Both the position numbers and the translations under genes were made by a program. Below are positions 15,052 to 23,477 of a stretch of 25,508 bases of DNA, in pieces (position 1 is the first letter of the stretch; each line of letters begins with the position of its first letter). Below the pieces are notes generated by a model. That model ran no database searches. It saw only the letters and a list, made by a program, of their open reading frames with translations, and had not been told where the DNA came from. The DNA comes from an uncultured Oscillibacter sp. (GTDB lineage Bacteria > Bacillota > Clostridia > Oscillospirales > Oscillospiraceae): NCBI GenBank assembly GCA_946494635.1, contig CAMMCS010000009.1, positions 1 through 25,508 of the forward strand, written 5' to 3'.

Positions 15052-16701
15052 ATGGCTGCGGGCACGTCCGCACGGGAATCCGTTAAAGAAATGAAGCGGC
15101 TGAAAAATGAACCGCTCCTGCTGCTGGTCATCATCGCCATTATCCTGTTCGTCGGAATATTTGTGATCTATCCGGTGGTCAAGGTCATCCTGTTCCCCGA
15201 TGCGGGGACCTATCTGGAGCTGTTCAACCGCCCCCGCTGGCTTACCGCCATCAAAAACAGCCTGTTTATGACGCTGGTCTCCACCATCTCCTGTACGGCG
15301 GTGGCATTCCTGTTCGCCTATGTCATCGCCCGCCTGGATGTGCCCTGCAAGGGGCTGTTCCGCTTTATCACGCTGCTGCCTATCGTCTCACCGCCCTTTA
15401 TCGTGGCGCTGAGTTATATCCTGCTTTTCGGTGTCCAGGGAATCATCACAAAGGGCCTGCTGGGGCTCCATGTGGATATCTACGGACGCCTGGGGCTGTG
15501 GATCGTCCAGACCGTCACCTTCTTCCCCTACGCCTACTCAGTGATCTACGGTGTCATGAAGGGGATCTCCACAAATCTGGAGTATGCGGCCTATAACATG
15601 GGCGCCACCCGGTGGCAGGTGTTCCGGGACGTGTTCTGGCCCCTGTGCCGCCCCGGCGTGGCCGGCGGCGCCCTCATCGCTGCCATCAATGTGCTGACGG
15701 ATTTCGGAAACCCCATCATGATTGGCGGTGACCTGGCCCTGCTGCCCACGGAGGCATATATGCAGATCAACGGCTGGTACGATATGAGCACAGCCTCCGT
15801 TCTGGCAGTAGCGCTGCTGATCCCGGCCGTGGCGCTGTTCCTGGTGAACCGCTTCTGGGTGGGCAGGCGGTCCTATGTCACCATCACCGGCAAGGAGATT
15901 TCCCTGAATCCTTTCCCAGTCCCCAAGTGGGTGAAGTGGACACTGTTCACGCTGACAATGCTCATCTCCCTATTCGTCCTGCTGGTGTACGGCACGCTTT
16001 TCTACGGGGCTTTCACCAGGACCTGGGGCTATGACTGGTCCTTCACCTGGGAAAACCTGCAGTATGTGTTCCTGAAGGGGGAACAGATCTGGAACTCCAT
16101 CAAATACGGTCTCTTGGCGTCTTTAGGCGCCGCGCTGCTGGCTATGATCCTGGCCTACATCGTACAGAAGAAGCAGGTAGGCCTCAATAAGTTTCTGGAT
16201 TTCCTGGCCATCCTGCCTGGTGCCATCCCCGGCATGTTTCTTGGCATCGGATTTGTTCTGGCATTCAACGGCGGATGGCTGTCTCTGACGGGGACAGGCG
16301 CCATTATGGTGCTGGCGCTTCTGTTCTGGAACCTGCCCACCTGCTACAGCGCGGCCACAGCCGGCCTGCAGCAGATCGGCGCCTCAGTAGAGGACGCAGC
16401 CCTGAATTTGGGAGCCAATAGCTTCCGCTCCTTCAAAGACGTCATCATTCCGCTGCTGAAAGCGCCGTTCCTCTCGGGATTTGTGCTGTCCTTCCTGCGG
16501 TCGGTCACCTGCCTCAGCGTGGTGATCTTCCTCTACGCGCCCTCTACCACAGTGGGCACCATCTCCGTGATGGTCCTGGTACAGAGCGGACAATGGGGCG
16601 AAGCGGCAGCCTTTACCGTGGTGCTCATTACCATCGCATTCACCGTGCTGCGGCTGGCCCAGTGGATTCTGGGCCGCCAGGGCATCAAGCTGGAACTGTA
16701 A
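15052..16701 (+). CDS. ABC importer permease, fused double-domain (AfuB/FbpB-like)
   Basis: A 549-aa membrane protein with two tandem BPD_transp_1 domains and about twelve hydrophobic segments. Each half carries the EAA loop that docks the ATPase: EYAAYNMGATRWQVFRDVFW with the following PLCRPG in the first half, and EDAALNLGANSFRSFKDVII with PLLKAP in the second. The length fits FbpB/AfuB permeases (about 500-560 aa). It would form the whole channel for the solute delivered by the upstream lipoprotein. ATG 15052 is chosen because AAGGAGGAG lies about 7 nt upstream; the longer frame would begin inside the terminator hairpin. The ATPase gene follows after 15 nt. Confidence 0.93.
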   Translation: MAAGTSARESVKEMKRLKNEPLLLLVIIAIILFVGIFVIYPVVKVILFPDAGTYLELFNRPRWLTAIKNSLFMTLVSTISCTAVAFLFAYVIARLDVPCKGLFRFITLLPIVSPPFIVALSYILLFGVQGIITKGLLGLHVDIYGRLGLWIVQTVTFFPYAYSVIYGVMKGISTNLEYAAYNMGATRWQVFRDVFWPLCRPGVAGGALIAAINVLTDFGNPIMIGGDLALLPTEAYMQINGWYDMSTASVLAVALLIPAVALFLVNRFWVGRRSYVTITGKEISLNPFPVPKWVKWTLFTLTMLISLFVLLVYGTLFYGAFTRTWGYDWSFTWENLQYVFLKGEQIWNSIKYGLLASLGAALLAMILAYIVQKKQVGLNKFLDFLAILPGAIPGMFLGIGFVLAFNGGWLSLTGTGAIMVLALLFWNLPTCYSAATAGLQQIGASVEDAALNLGANSFRSFKDVIIPLLKAPFLSGFVLSFLRSVTCLSVVIFLYAPSTTVGTISVMVLVQSGQWGEAAAFTVVLITIAFTVLRLAQWILGRQGIKLEL

Positions 16702-16716
16702 AGGGAGGCAGAACGT

Positions 16717-17808
16717 ATGGATGCTTATATTGAATTTCGGAATGTTGTCAAGAAGTTCGACGACTTTGTGGCTCTGGACCATGTGTCCCTGCAGATCCCA
16801 AAGGGGGCGTTCGTGACGCTGCTGGGTCCCTCCGGCTGCGGCAAGACCACCCTGATGCGCCAACTGGCGGGCTTTTCCGAGCCGGAGGAGGGAGACGTCC
16901 TGGTAGACGGCAAACGGATGAACGGCCTGCCGCCCTTCAAGCGCAACACGCCGCTGGTGTTCCAGGAGTACGCACTGTTTCCTCACATGACGGTGTATGA
17001 GAATATTTCCTACGGTCTGAAGCTGAAAAAGGCATCCAAGGAGGAAAAGGACCGCAAGGTGGCGGAGATGCTGGAAATGTTTAACCTTCAGGGGCTGGAA
17101 AAACGGTTCCCAAAGCAGCTCTCCGGCGGCCAGCAGCAGCGGGTGGCCTTTGCCCGGGCCCTGGTGATGGGCCAGGAGATCCTGCTGCTGGATGAGCCCC
17201 TCAGCAACCTGGACGCCAAGCTCCGGGTGGAGGTGCGGACAGAGCTGCGGCAGATCCAGCAGAAGTTTGGGATCACCACCATGTACGTCACCCATGACCA
17301 GGACGAGGCGCTATCCATGTCGGACATCATCGCCGTGATGCGCAGGGGGCGGATTGAACAGATCGGAAACCCCTGGGAGATCTACTTCCGCCCCGCCAAC
17401 CGTTTTGTGGCGGACTTTGTCGGAACGGTGAACTTCCTGGAGGGCACGGCTCATCGGGAGGCGGACGGCAGCCTGTCCGTGGATCACATGGGAATGCGCC
17501 TCCGGGTGGACGAGGACACGGATCTGCAGGGCGGCGAGCCGGTGACCCTGGTGGTTCGCCCGGAGGGCATCAGCCTGCTGGGGCTGGAGGAGCCTGTCCC
17601 GGAGGGCACGGCGCTGCGCGGCACCATTGAAAATTACAGTTTCCTGGGCCGTATGATCCGCTACTGGGTACGGGTTGGGGAGGAAGTCTTCGTCATCGAC
17701 GATGCCAACGTGGATCTCACCGGTGCCCGATCCGGCGATGTGCAGCTCCGTCTGGATACCCGAAAGCTCCATGTGCTGAAGGGCGGTGGTGCAGATGCTG
17801 CTGGCTGA
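16717..17808 (+). CDS. ABC importer ATPase, FbpC/PotA-like
   Basis: A 363-aa ATP-binding subunit with Walker A GPSGCGKT (37-44), Q-loop VFQEYALFPH (81-90), signature LSGGQQQR (135-142), Walker B ILLLDEP (155-161) and the switch histidine in YVTHDQDEA. The C-terminal third (about 240-355) is a TOBE-type domain (VTLVVRPEGISLL) that often carries regulatory ligand sites in this family. The start has GGGAGG about 9 nt upstream. It follows the permease by 15 nt and overlaps the start of the metallo-hydrolase gene. It energises import of the unknown solute; FbpC and PotA members share this layout, so sequence alone does not name the substrate. Confidence 0.94.
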   Translation: MDAYIEFRNVVKKFDDFVALDHVSLQIPKGAFVTLLGPSGCGKTTLMRQLAGFSEPEEGDVLVDGKRMNGLPPFKRNTPLVFQEYALFPHMTVYENISYGLKLKKASKEEKDRKVAEMLEMFNLQGLEKRFPKQLSGGQQQRVAFARALVMGQEILLLDEPLSNLDAKLRVEVRTELRQIQQKFGITTMYVTHDQDEALSMSDIIAVMRRGRIEQIGNPWEIYFRPANRFVADFVGTVNFLEGTAHREADGSLSVDHMGMRLRVDEDTDLQGGEPVTLVVRPEGISLLGLEEPVPEGTALRGTIENYSFLGRMIRYWVRVGEEVFVIDDANVDLTGARSGDVQLRLDTRKLHVLKGGGADAAG

Positions 17809-18799
17809 TTTTATCAACGTAGGCTATGGCGACGCGATTCTGCTGCGGGAGACGGAGACGCCCTTCACCATGCTGGTGGACTGCGGGGACGTCCATATCG
17901 GCAGTTCCCGGCCAGACGGCCGCCGGACTACGGCGGCGGATTATCTGCGCCGGCAGGGAATCCGGGAGCTGGACCTGCTGGTGCTGACCCACCTCCATCT
18001 GGACCACGCTGGCGGGCTGGCCCATTTACTGCCGGAAGTCCGGGTGCGAGAATTCTGGACCAACTACCTCCCACCGGAGGAGACCTGGGGACAGCGGCTG
18101 AAGATTCCGGCGGCCTGGTCCGCCGGTGCAAGGTGCCTGATGCAATCCCTGAATATCTATCTGGAGGCCTTAGCCCATCTTCAGAAACAGGACACGAAGA
18201 TTCGGCTGATCCAGCAGACCCGGGACTGCCGTCAACTGACGCCAATGCTGACTGCAGGCCTCTATCTGGAGGACGAGAGTCTCCGTCGTCGGCAGGTGGA
18301 AATCTGGGCCGCTGCATTTGACGGTTCCGCGCGGAGCAAAGATCTGGACATCCTGGACAGCTTCATCAACAACACCAGTATTCGTCTACGGCTGTCATAT
18401 GCCGGGGTGGATACAGAGCTCCCCGGAGATGTATACGCCTCCTGCTGGGAACAGCACAATCTCTCGCCCTGCGCCATTATGAAGCTTCCTCACCACGGGC
18501 ATCGGGACGCGCTGACGCCGCGCCTTCTGGAGATGTTGCGGCCTCAGTACGCTGTGATCTCCGTCTCTGACAGCCGGACAGACGACTGCCCCAGCTCTGA
18601 TATTTTTCAAATGCTGTCGGAATCCGGCGTAAAGGTCCTTTTTACAGATGCAGTTCAGGGCCCAAATGGGCCAGCAGAGCTTCACGACTCTGTTCGCTTT
18701 CAAATTATATGCGGCCAGCCAGCAAAGGTCTGCCCTATCGTCCAGCCAGAACAGAGTTCCTCCCATAAAACAAGTATTTGCCTTTACAGCGGCACTTGA
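17795..18799 (+). CDS. Metallo-beta-lactamase-fold hydrolase, ComEC/Rec2-type
   Basis: A 334-aa protein of the MBL superfamily, cytoplasmic as no signal peptide or membrane segment is seen. It opens with MLLADFINVGYGDAILL, equivalent to the 'FIDVGQGDAI' strand of ComEC-type domains, followed by the metal motif THLHLDHAGG (65-74), a central insertion (about 100-200) and IMKLPHHGHRD, the 'KvpHHGS' equivalent. The start overlaps the ATPase gene by 14 bp; ATG 17795 fits the family N-terminus, and two GTG codons at 17786 and 17789 are alternatives. Co-transcription with the importer suggests it acts on the imported compound, for example on a phosphoester, but that is inference. It could equally be an independent nuclease or phosphodiesterase. 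No terminator follows it. Confidence 0.85.
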   Translation: MLLADFINVGYGDAILLRETETPFTMLVDCGDVHIGSSRPDGRRTTAADYLRRQGIRELDLLVLTHLHLDHAGGLAHLLPEVRVREFWTNYLPPEETWGQRLKIPAAWSAGARCLMQSLNIYLEALAHLQKQDTKIRLIQQTRDCRQLTPMLTAGLYLEDESLRRRQVEIWAAAFDGSARSKDLDILDSFINNTSIRLRLSYAGVDTELPGDVYASCWEQHNLSPCAIMKLPHHGHRDALTPRLLEMLRPQYAVISVSDSRTDDCPSSDIFQMLSESGVKVLFTDAVQGPNGPAELHDSVRFQIICGQPAKVCPIVQPEQSSSHKTSICLYSGT

Positions 18800-18860
18800 A
18801 GAAAACCTTTTCAAATATATAAACTGTCGAAAAACAAATTGGATGAGATGGTTTGGCTAT

Positions 18861-19343
18861 TCATTTCTTTACGTCAGCCCCAATGAACACCTTGAAGGTC
18901 CTCCTGCTTTCCCCATCAGCGCGGGGGGACATCTCCGGGTGCCACTGCACGCCCAGACGAAGGCCCTACCGGGCAGGTACACCGCCTCGATGAGATCGTC
19001 CGTGCTGCGGGCTACCTCCACAAGCCCCGGCAGATGCCCAGAATCGGCTTGTCATGCCCCAGAGCCCGGTGCAGGAGTTCCCGCTCCAAGGCATCCCGGG
19101 CGGGGCAAAGCTCGCCGCAGGTGGGCTTTGTGACCTCCCCGTACAGCTGCGGAGCGACATCCCGCCTGCCGGTAAAGAGAAACCCATCGCAGAGATCCAC
19201 GAGCCGGGCGATGTCCGCCGCCAGCGGCAGGATGATCGGAATGTCGCCGCCTCTTCCAGTCTCTCCCGATATCCCGGCAGCATCCAGCAGGAATTCTTCC
19301 CCCTGTCCCACAAGGGCGTCACGCCGATGGTGGATTTCTTCAT
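18861..19343 (-). pseudogene. Peptidase C26 / gamma-glutamyl-GABA hydrolase-like protein, decayed
   Basis: Pieces of a class-I glutamine-amidotransferase-like hydrolase (PuuD type, about 240 aa) lie in order in three frames. The N-terminus MKKSTIGVTPLWD...GYRERLEEA is followed, after a one-base loss near 19248, by DIPIILPLAADI, LVDLCDGFLFTG and CGELCPARD up to the nucleophile in ILGICRGL. The next piece, GLVEVARSTDDLIEAVYLPG, belongs about 75-80 residues further along in intact homologues, so an internal deletion joins them near 19022-19030. A further one-base loss near 18952 precedes VQWHPEMSPR, the catalytic His-Glu segment, and the frame ends VFIGADVKK. The remaining 161 codons cannot make an active enzyme. 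No functional ribosome site could be fixed upstream. Confidence 0.8.
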
Positions 19344-19362
19344 AGTTCCTCACCTCTGATTG

Positions 19363-19740
19363 TCAAAAAGAAAGAGGCACTCGAAATTCGAGTGCCTCTT
19401 TGCACATTTCTCTTGTGTTGACGAAAAAGATGCCTGTGTTTATAATTAGGAGTGCTAAACTGAAGCCTATCCCAGCAGATCCGGTTTGGAAGTGAGGCGC
19501 AGCCACCTTCCCCAAAATAATATGATATAAAAAGCTAGCGCACGGGGCAATCCAATATAGCAGAGCAACGCTTCTTATGTTCCATTTTGATCTCAACTCA
19601 AAGATCTCCAGCACTGCGGCAAAGAATTCTGCAAAAGCACCATCAAAGGTCTTGCCCGGAGCACGAGATTGGTAATTCATGGGAATCACATTTGGATGGT
19701 CGCAATAAGTATCCCTGTGAGAAAATGTGGGGTCCTTCAA
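19363..19740 (-). CDS. Possible small membrane protein or gene remnant
   Basis: A 125-codon frame from a TTG (or from ATG 19680) with two hydrophobic stretches (SVALLYWIAPCASFLYHIIL and GIGFSLALLIINTGIFFV). No ribosome site or family is recognised. It runs straight through the hairpin terminator, which it would translate as KEALEFRVPLSF, so it is probably the damaged end of a gene or a chance frame. Apart from this, nothing was recognised in the 440 bp between the pseudogene and the next plus-strand gene. Confidence 0.25.
   Translation of the reverse strand: MKDPTFSHRDTYCDHPNVIPMNYQSRAPGKTFDGAFAEFFAAVLEIFELRSKWNIRSVALLYWIAPCASFLYHIILGKVAAPHFQTGSAGIGFSLALLIINTGIFFVNTREMCKEALEFRVPLSF
19371..19401. 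terminator. Bidirectional hairpin terminator
   Basis: AAAGAGGCACTCG pairs perfectly with CGAGTGCCTCTTT around AAATT. The minus-strand side has the better U-tract (CTTTCTTTTTG), while the plus-strand side ends in CTCTTT. It separates the C26 pseudogene from sequence to its right. Confidence 0.7.
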
Positions 19741-19844
19741 GTATTTTCATGCATTTGAAATTATGGAACCATAAAAATAAGGCTCCAAAGCAAATTTCGT
19801 CATATTGTTATACGGTACGAAAAAACGAGGAGAGCGGGAGATAT

Positions 19845-21536
19845 ATGAAAGGCACTGCAGGACAAAAGAAACCGGCCGCAAAGCGTTTTTACCTCAAATG
19901 GCCCTGGAATATAATCGTATACATACTTCTGGTAGTGCTGCTGCGCATCTTTGCCATCCCCCTGATCCTCCTGATCATGTGGTGGAACAAAAAGCAGCAG
20001 CCAGACGGCCCGGAGGAAGGCTATTGCCTCCAACGCACCCGGGGACGGCTGATCGGATTGATCCCGGCCGCCCTCTTGGCCGTGGGCGGCGGTCTGGCCA
20101 TCTGGTTCTTCGCGGTGGCCGAGACCATGCCCTATGAGGCGGAGCGGCTCAAGGAGGAGATGAGCTTCGGCTATTACCTGATCCCCGTGGTCGGGGCCGG
20201 AGCGATTCTGGTGGGGCTCTTTCTGGCCTACCGGAGCCTGCGGGACGCCCTGCACCCGGAAAAGAGCTCCCTGGCCCAGTCCATCCGGGATCAGCTCCCT
20301 TATCCCGAGGAGGCGCCCCCGGTAAAGGAACTGTTTGCCATGGTGGATCAGGACCTGAAGCAAAATGGCCAGTGGTGCGGCAAACTGGGAGTTGGAAAGG
20401 AATGGGTGTTGGGGGATAAGGTATCCTCCATCTCCCGCATCCGGGGCGTGTTCAGCCGTGTGGAGCGGCATACCCGCCATGCCGGAAAGCGCACCCAGGT
20501 TACATACCTCTATGAGATCCGGATTGTGGATAACCGCCGGCAGCAGCAGGTCACGTCTCTCAAATCCAAGCAGGAAGTAGAGGAGGCCATGGATTGTCTG
20601 CGCCGGCGTGTCCCCGCCGCAGTCTTTGGGGAATACAGCTCCAGGGAGTACAACGACCTGATTTACGCCAAGGATGAGGATCAGCAGTACGCCCAGGAGC
20701 GTGCCTACCGGAATCGGGCGGCACAGTTTGAGGAAGAGAACCGCCGGGAACAGGAGCAGCGGGCCCAGAACCAGGTGCTCACCCTGCCCGACGGGTCGGT
20801 TACCTCCCGCATCACCTGGGACACCATCCATCAGCTGCTGCGGCAGCCAGATCAGGCAGGAGAGACTGCTCCGTTCCAGCTGGTGCCCGGTATCCCCTTC
20901 CAGGGACAGGGGTATATCTTCAGCTGCTTAGCCTGCCTGGCCGGCGGCGTGACACGGCCCACCCGCATTCTGCTGGAAGAGTACTCCGGCACCCCCGGTG
21001 TACCTGGCCGGTACGCCTGGGCCCAGGACCTCTCCGCCGGTGAGGCGGAAACAGTGCTGCAGGGCTGGCTGCGGGGGGAGATCCCTGTTCTGGACGGCTG
21101 GACCCGCCTGGAGCGCTCCGGCCGAACCTGGCGTCCCCTGGATGAGCCGGACAAAACCCCCTCCCCCCTGCCCCAGCCCCATCCGGATTGGCCCTGGTCC
21201 CTTACCGTGGGCGGCTACGCCGGCAGCACCGCTGATCCATCCTGGCAGGACATTGAGAAAGAGCTGCGGGAACTGATCCCAGATCCGGACAGCTTCCTGA
21301 TTCTGGAGCAGAGGGAGCCCGGAAACCCAAAACACTGCTGGTTCATCCAGTGCGCTATAGCCCTGCAGGGACCGGATGCGGGCAGGTATGCGGTGGAGAT
21401 CGGTTGTCCCTCTCCCGATGGCCCCCGGCTGTGGGAGCGGATGGTACCAGATGTGCAGGAGGCGGCCACATATTTCTCCGCCGCCTATCAGCAGCGGCGC
21501 ATAGATCCTTCCGGCTTTCAGGAGACGGAGTGCTGA
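19845..21536 (+). CDS. Three-TM membrane protein of unknown function with large cytoplasmic part
   Basis: A 563-aa protein not assigned to a family. Three transmembrane segments lie at about 22-46, 69-92 and 109-129. After them comes a beta-rich-looking stretch (about 180-262, GKEWVLGDKVSSISRIRGVF), a charged helical linker (about 277-310, YAQERAYRNRAAQFEEENRR) and a C-terminal domain (about 445-555) containing PDSFLILEQREP, CWFIQCAIAL and YAVEIGCPSPDGPRLWERM. That C-terminal pattern recalls small domains often seen in immunity-like or phage-like accessory proteins, a weak resemblance only. ATG 19845 is chosen because GGGAG lies 5 nt upstream and the protein then begins with a basic stretch before the first TM; the longer frame upstream is not protein-like. 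It heads a plus-strand run of accessory genes. Confidence 0.75.
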   Translation: MKGTAGQKKPAAKRFYLKWPWNIIVYILLVVLLRIFAIPLILLIMWWNKKQQPDGPEEGYCLQRTRGRLIGLIPAALLAVGGGLAIWFFAVAETMPYEAERLKEEMSFGYYLIPVVGAGAILVGLFLAYRSLRDALHPEKSSLAQSIRDQLPYPEEAPPVKELFAMVDQDLKQNGQWCGKLGVGKEWVLGDKVSSISRIRGVFSRVERHTRHAGKRTQVTYLYEIRIVDNRRQQQVTSLKSKQEVEEAMDCLRRRVPAAVFGEYSSREYNDLIYAKDEDQQYAQERAYRNRAAQFEEENRREQEQRAQNQVLTLPDGSVTSRITWDTIHQLLRQPDQAGETAPFQLVPGIPFQGQGYIFSCLACLAGGVTRPTRILLEEYSGTPGVPGRYAWAQDLSAGEAETVLQGWLRGEIPVLDGWTRLERSGRTWRPLDEPDKTPSPLPQPHPDWPWSLTVGGYAGSTADPSWQDIEKELRELIPDPDSFLILEQREPGNPKHCWFIQCAIALQGPDAGRYAVEIGCPSPDGPRLWERMVPDVQEAATYFSAAYQQRRIDPSGFQETEC

Positions 21537-21570
21537 GGACGCGGGATTGAATCTCAGAAAGAGGAAATCT

Positions 21571-22146
21571 ATGATTCTTGAAACAAAACGATTGATTTTG
21601 CGGCCTTTTACAGAGGACGACGCAGAGGATGTATATGCATACCTGAAGGAACCGGCTGTAAATTGTTTCGCCAGTATGAAGCTGAACTCGTTTGATGAAG
21701 CGAAAGCGGAAATGAAAAAAAGAAGCAGCGAAACCGAGTATTATTTTGCAATCACTCTGAAAGACTCGGGCAAAGTGATCGGCGAGATCGACGCATATCC
21801 GGAGGCAGGTGAGCCCCATGCAGATGAAACTGCTGTCCGCGACACATTCAGCCCCTGCTGGATGCTGAATGGGGATTATCAGGGGTGGGGTTATGCGTTT
21901 GAGGCGGCCCGCGCCTTCTTTGATTATCTGTTCCGCCAAAAGGCCGCAAGGCGTATTTATGCCTATGTGGAGGACGATAACCGATCCAGTCAGCTGTTGT
22001 GTGAGAAGCTCGGCATGCGCCGGGAGGGCCTGTTTCAGGAATTTGTCTCCTTCGTCAACAACCCTGACGGAACACCCCGCTATGAAAACACATATCAGTA
22101 CGCCATTCTGAGAAAAGAGTGGCCTGGCTTGACAACGCACAGCTAA
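21571..22146 (+). CDS. GNAT-family N-acetyltransferase (RimJ/RimL-like)
   Basis: A 191-aa acetyltransferase that would transfer acetyl from acetyl-CoA to an amino group of a protein or small molecule. It opens with MILETKRLILRPFTEDDAED, the standard RimJ/RimL N-terminus. The acetyl-CoA loop is GDYQGWGYAFEAARAFFDYL (about 106-125), and the last conserved strand is DDNRSSQLLCEKLGMRREG. The start at 21571 has GAGGA 5 nt upstream. It lies 34 nt after the membrane-protein gene. Its third codon positions are visibly less GC-rich than those of its neighbours, which suggests separate acquisition. The substrate is unknown. Confidence 0.9.
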   Translation: MILETKRLILRPFTEDDAEDVYAYLKEPAVNCFASMKLNSFDEAKAEMKKRSSETEYYFAITLKDSGKVIGEIDAYPEAGEPHADETAVRDTFSPCWMLNGDYQGWGYAFEAARAFFDYLFRQKAARRIYAYVEDDNRSSQLLCEKLGMRREGLFQEFVSFVNNPDGTPRYENTYQYAILRKEWPGLTTHS

Positions 22147-22197
22147 AACACATTTCAGTCAATAAACGACTCAAAATCATCACAGGAGGACATGCCC

Positions 22198-23445
22198 ATG
22201 GGACGTTTTTTCAGCGACAGGGTGGAGACGGCCCTGAAATACATCTACTATGACCTGCGTGCCGGGCGGGGACAGGAGGGCTTCCAGCTGCTTCAGCAGG
22301 CGGCGCAGGAGGGGGACGCGGACGCCTGCTGTCTGCTGGCCCGGTGCCTGTACGGCCCGGAGTACACCTGGCCGGGACACGGCTTCCCCGTGGATGACAG
22401 GGCTGGGGACGAGCTCATGCGCCGCTCGGTGCTGGGGGGCAGCGCCATGGGGGCGCTGCTGTCCCTGCGCAGCGGGGTGATGGACCGGCAGCTGGCCCAG
22501 GCCATGCCCCTGAGCCTCCAGGAGGCCTTTGACACCGTGCTGGACAAGGCGGAGCATGGGGAGCCTTTTTGCCAGATGCTCATCGGCAACGTGTACTTCT
22601 GGGGAGATTTTGCAGCAATCCAGGGGAGGACTCGGGAGGATTTTGACAGCGACGACGCCGTTCAGAGCTATCTGCGGGAGAACTACGCCAAGTGCGAGGA
22701 CTGGCTGTGGCGGGCCTATCGGAACGGGGTCTCCCTGGCCGGCCTCAACCTGGGCAATTTTTACCGAAACGGGAAACAGGGCCTGATCTCTCCCCGGCCG
22801 GAGCAGGAGCGGGAGGTAGAGCGCTATGGGGCGGAAAAGGGCTATCCGGACGCGATGTACTTCTATGGCTACACCCTCATCAATGAAAAAAAGGATGATG
22901 AGGGGCTGCCCCTCTACCGGCGCTCGGCGGAGCTGGGAGAGCCCCGGGCCTTTTTTTTGGCGGGCTGGTCCTATGAGCTGGGGAGGGGCGTGGAGAAGGA
23001 CGCCCGGCGGGCCGCCGAATACTACCAGCAGGCCCTGACCGCCCCCATCCAGTCCAAAATCAGCCCGGCCAACCGGCTGGGAGCCCTCTACTACGAAGGC
23101 AGGGGTGTGGAGCGGGACTACGCCAAGGCCTTTCAGCTGCTCAAGTGGGCCTATGACCAGGATACCAGCAGCAACTGGGGAGCCTACTACCTGGGGGCCT
23201 GCTGCGCCAACGGCTGGGGCACCCAGCAGGACTATGTCCAGGCCCGAAAGTTTTTGGAGATGGTGGATTGGGACAGCAGAAACGCCTTTTACCTTCTGGG
23301 TTACCTCTACGCCCGGGGGCTGGGCGGCCCGGAGGACATTCCCAAGGGCGTGGAATACCTCCAGAAGGCCGGCGACCATGCCGAGGCCAAGGAGGAACTG
23401 CGGCGCTACAAAAAGACCTTCTTCGGCAAGTGGGTGCGGCGGTAA
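22198..23445 (+). CDS. Sel1-like (TPR-type) repeat protein
   Basis: A 415-aa soluble protein built largely of Sel1-like repeats, helical hairpins that act as protein-protein interaction scaffolds. Clear units include GEPRAFFLAGWSYELGRGVE, ANRLGALYYEGRGVERDYAK, GAYYLGACCANGWGTQQDY and AFYLLGYLYARGLGGPED, with weaker ones in the N-terminal half (ADACCLLARCLYG; GLNLGNFYRNG). ATG 22198 is chosen because AGGAGGA lies 7 nt upstream; ATG 22192 is only 1 nt from it. No signal peptide or membrane segment is seen. It lies 51 nt after the GNAT gene and 32 nt before the next gene, so the three are probably co-transcribed. Its partner is unknown. Confidence 0.88.
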   Translation: MGRFFSDRVETALKYIYYDLRAGRGQEGFQLLQQAAQEGDADACCLLARCLYGPEYTWPGHGFPVDDRAGDELMRRSVLGGSAMGALLSLRSGVMDRQLAQAMPLSLQEAFDTVLDKAEHGEPFCQMLIGNVYFWGDFAAIQGRTREDFDSDDAVQSYLRENYAKCEDWLWRAYRNGVSLAGLNLGNFYRNGKQGLISPRPEQEREVERYGAEKGYPDAMYFYGYTLINEKKDDEGLPLYRRSAELGEPRAFFLAGWSYELGRGVEKDARRAAEYYQQALTAPIQSKISPANRLGALYYEGRGVERDYAKAFQLLKWAYDQDTSSNWGAYYLGACCANGWGTQQDYVQARKFLEMVDWDSRNAFYLLGYLYARGLGGPEDIPKGVEYLQKAGDHAEAKEELRRYKKTFFGKWVRR

Positions 23446-23477
23446 ACGGAGGGAAAAGGGGGAAGGAGGCCGACCCT

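Noticed and set aside
13894..17808. Definite assignment of the importer to iron(III)
   Set aside because: The family also serves phosphonates and phosphorylated organics, and the linked MBL hydrolase and LacI-type regulator fit an organic substrate at least as well.
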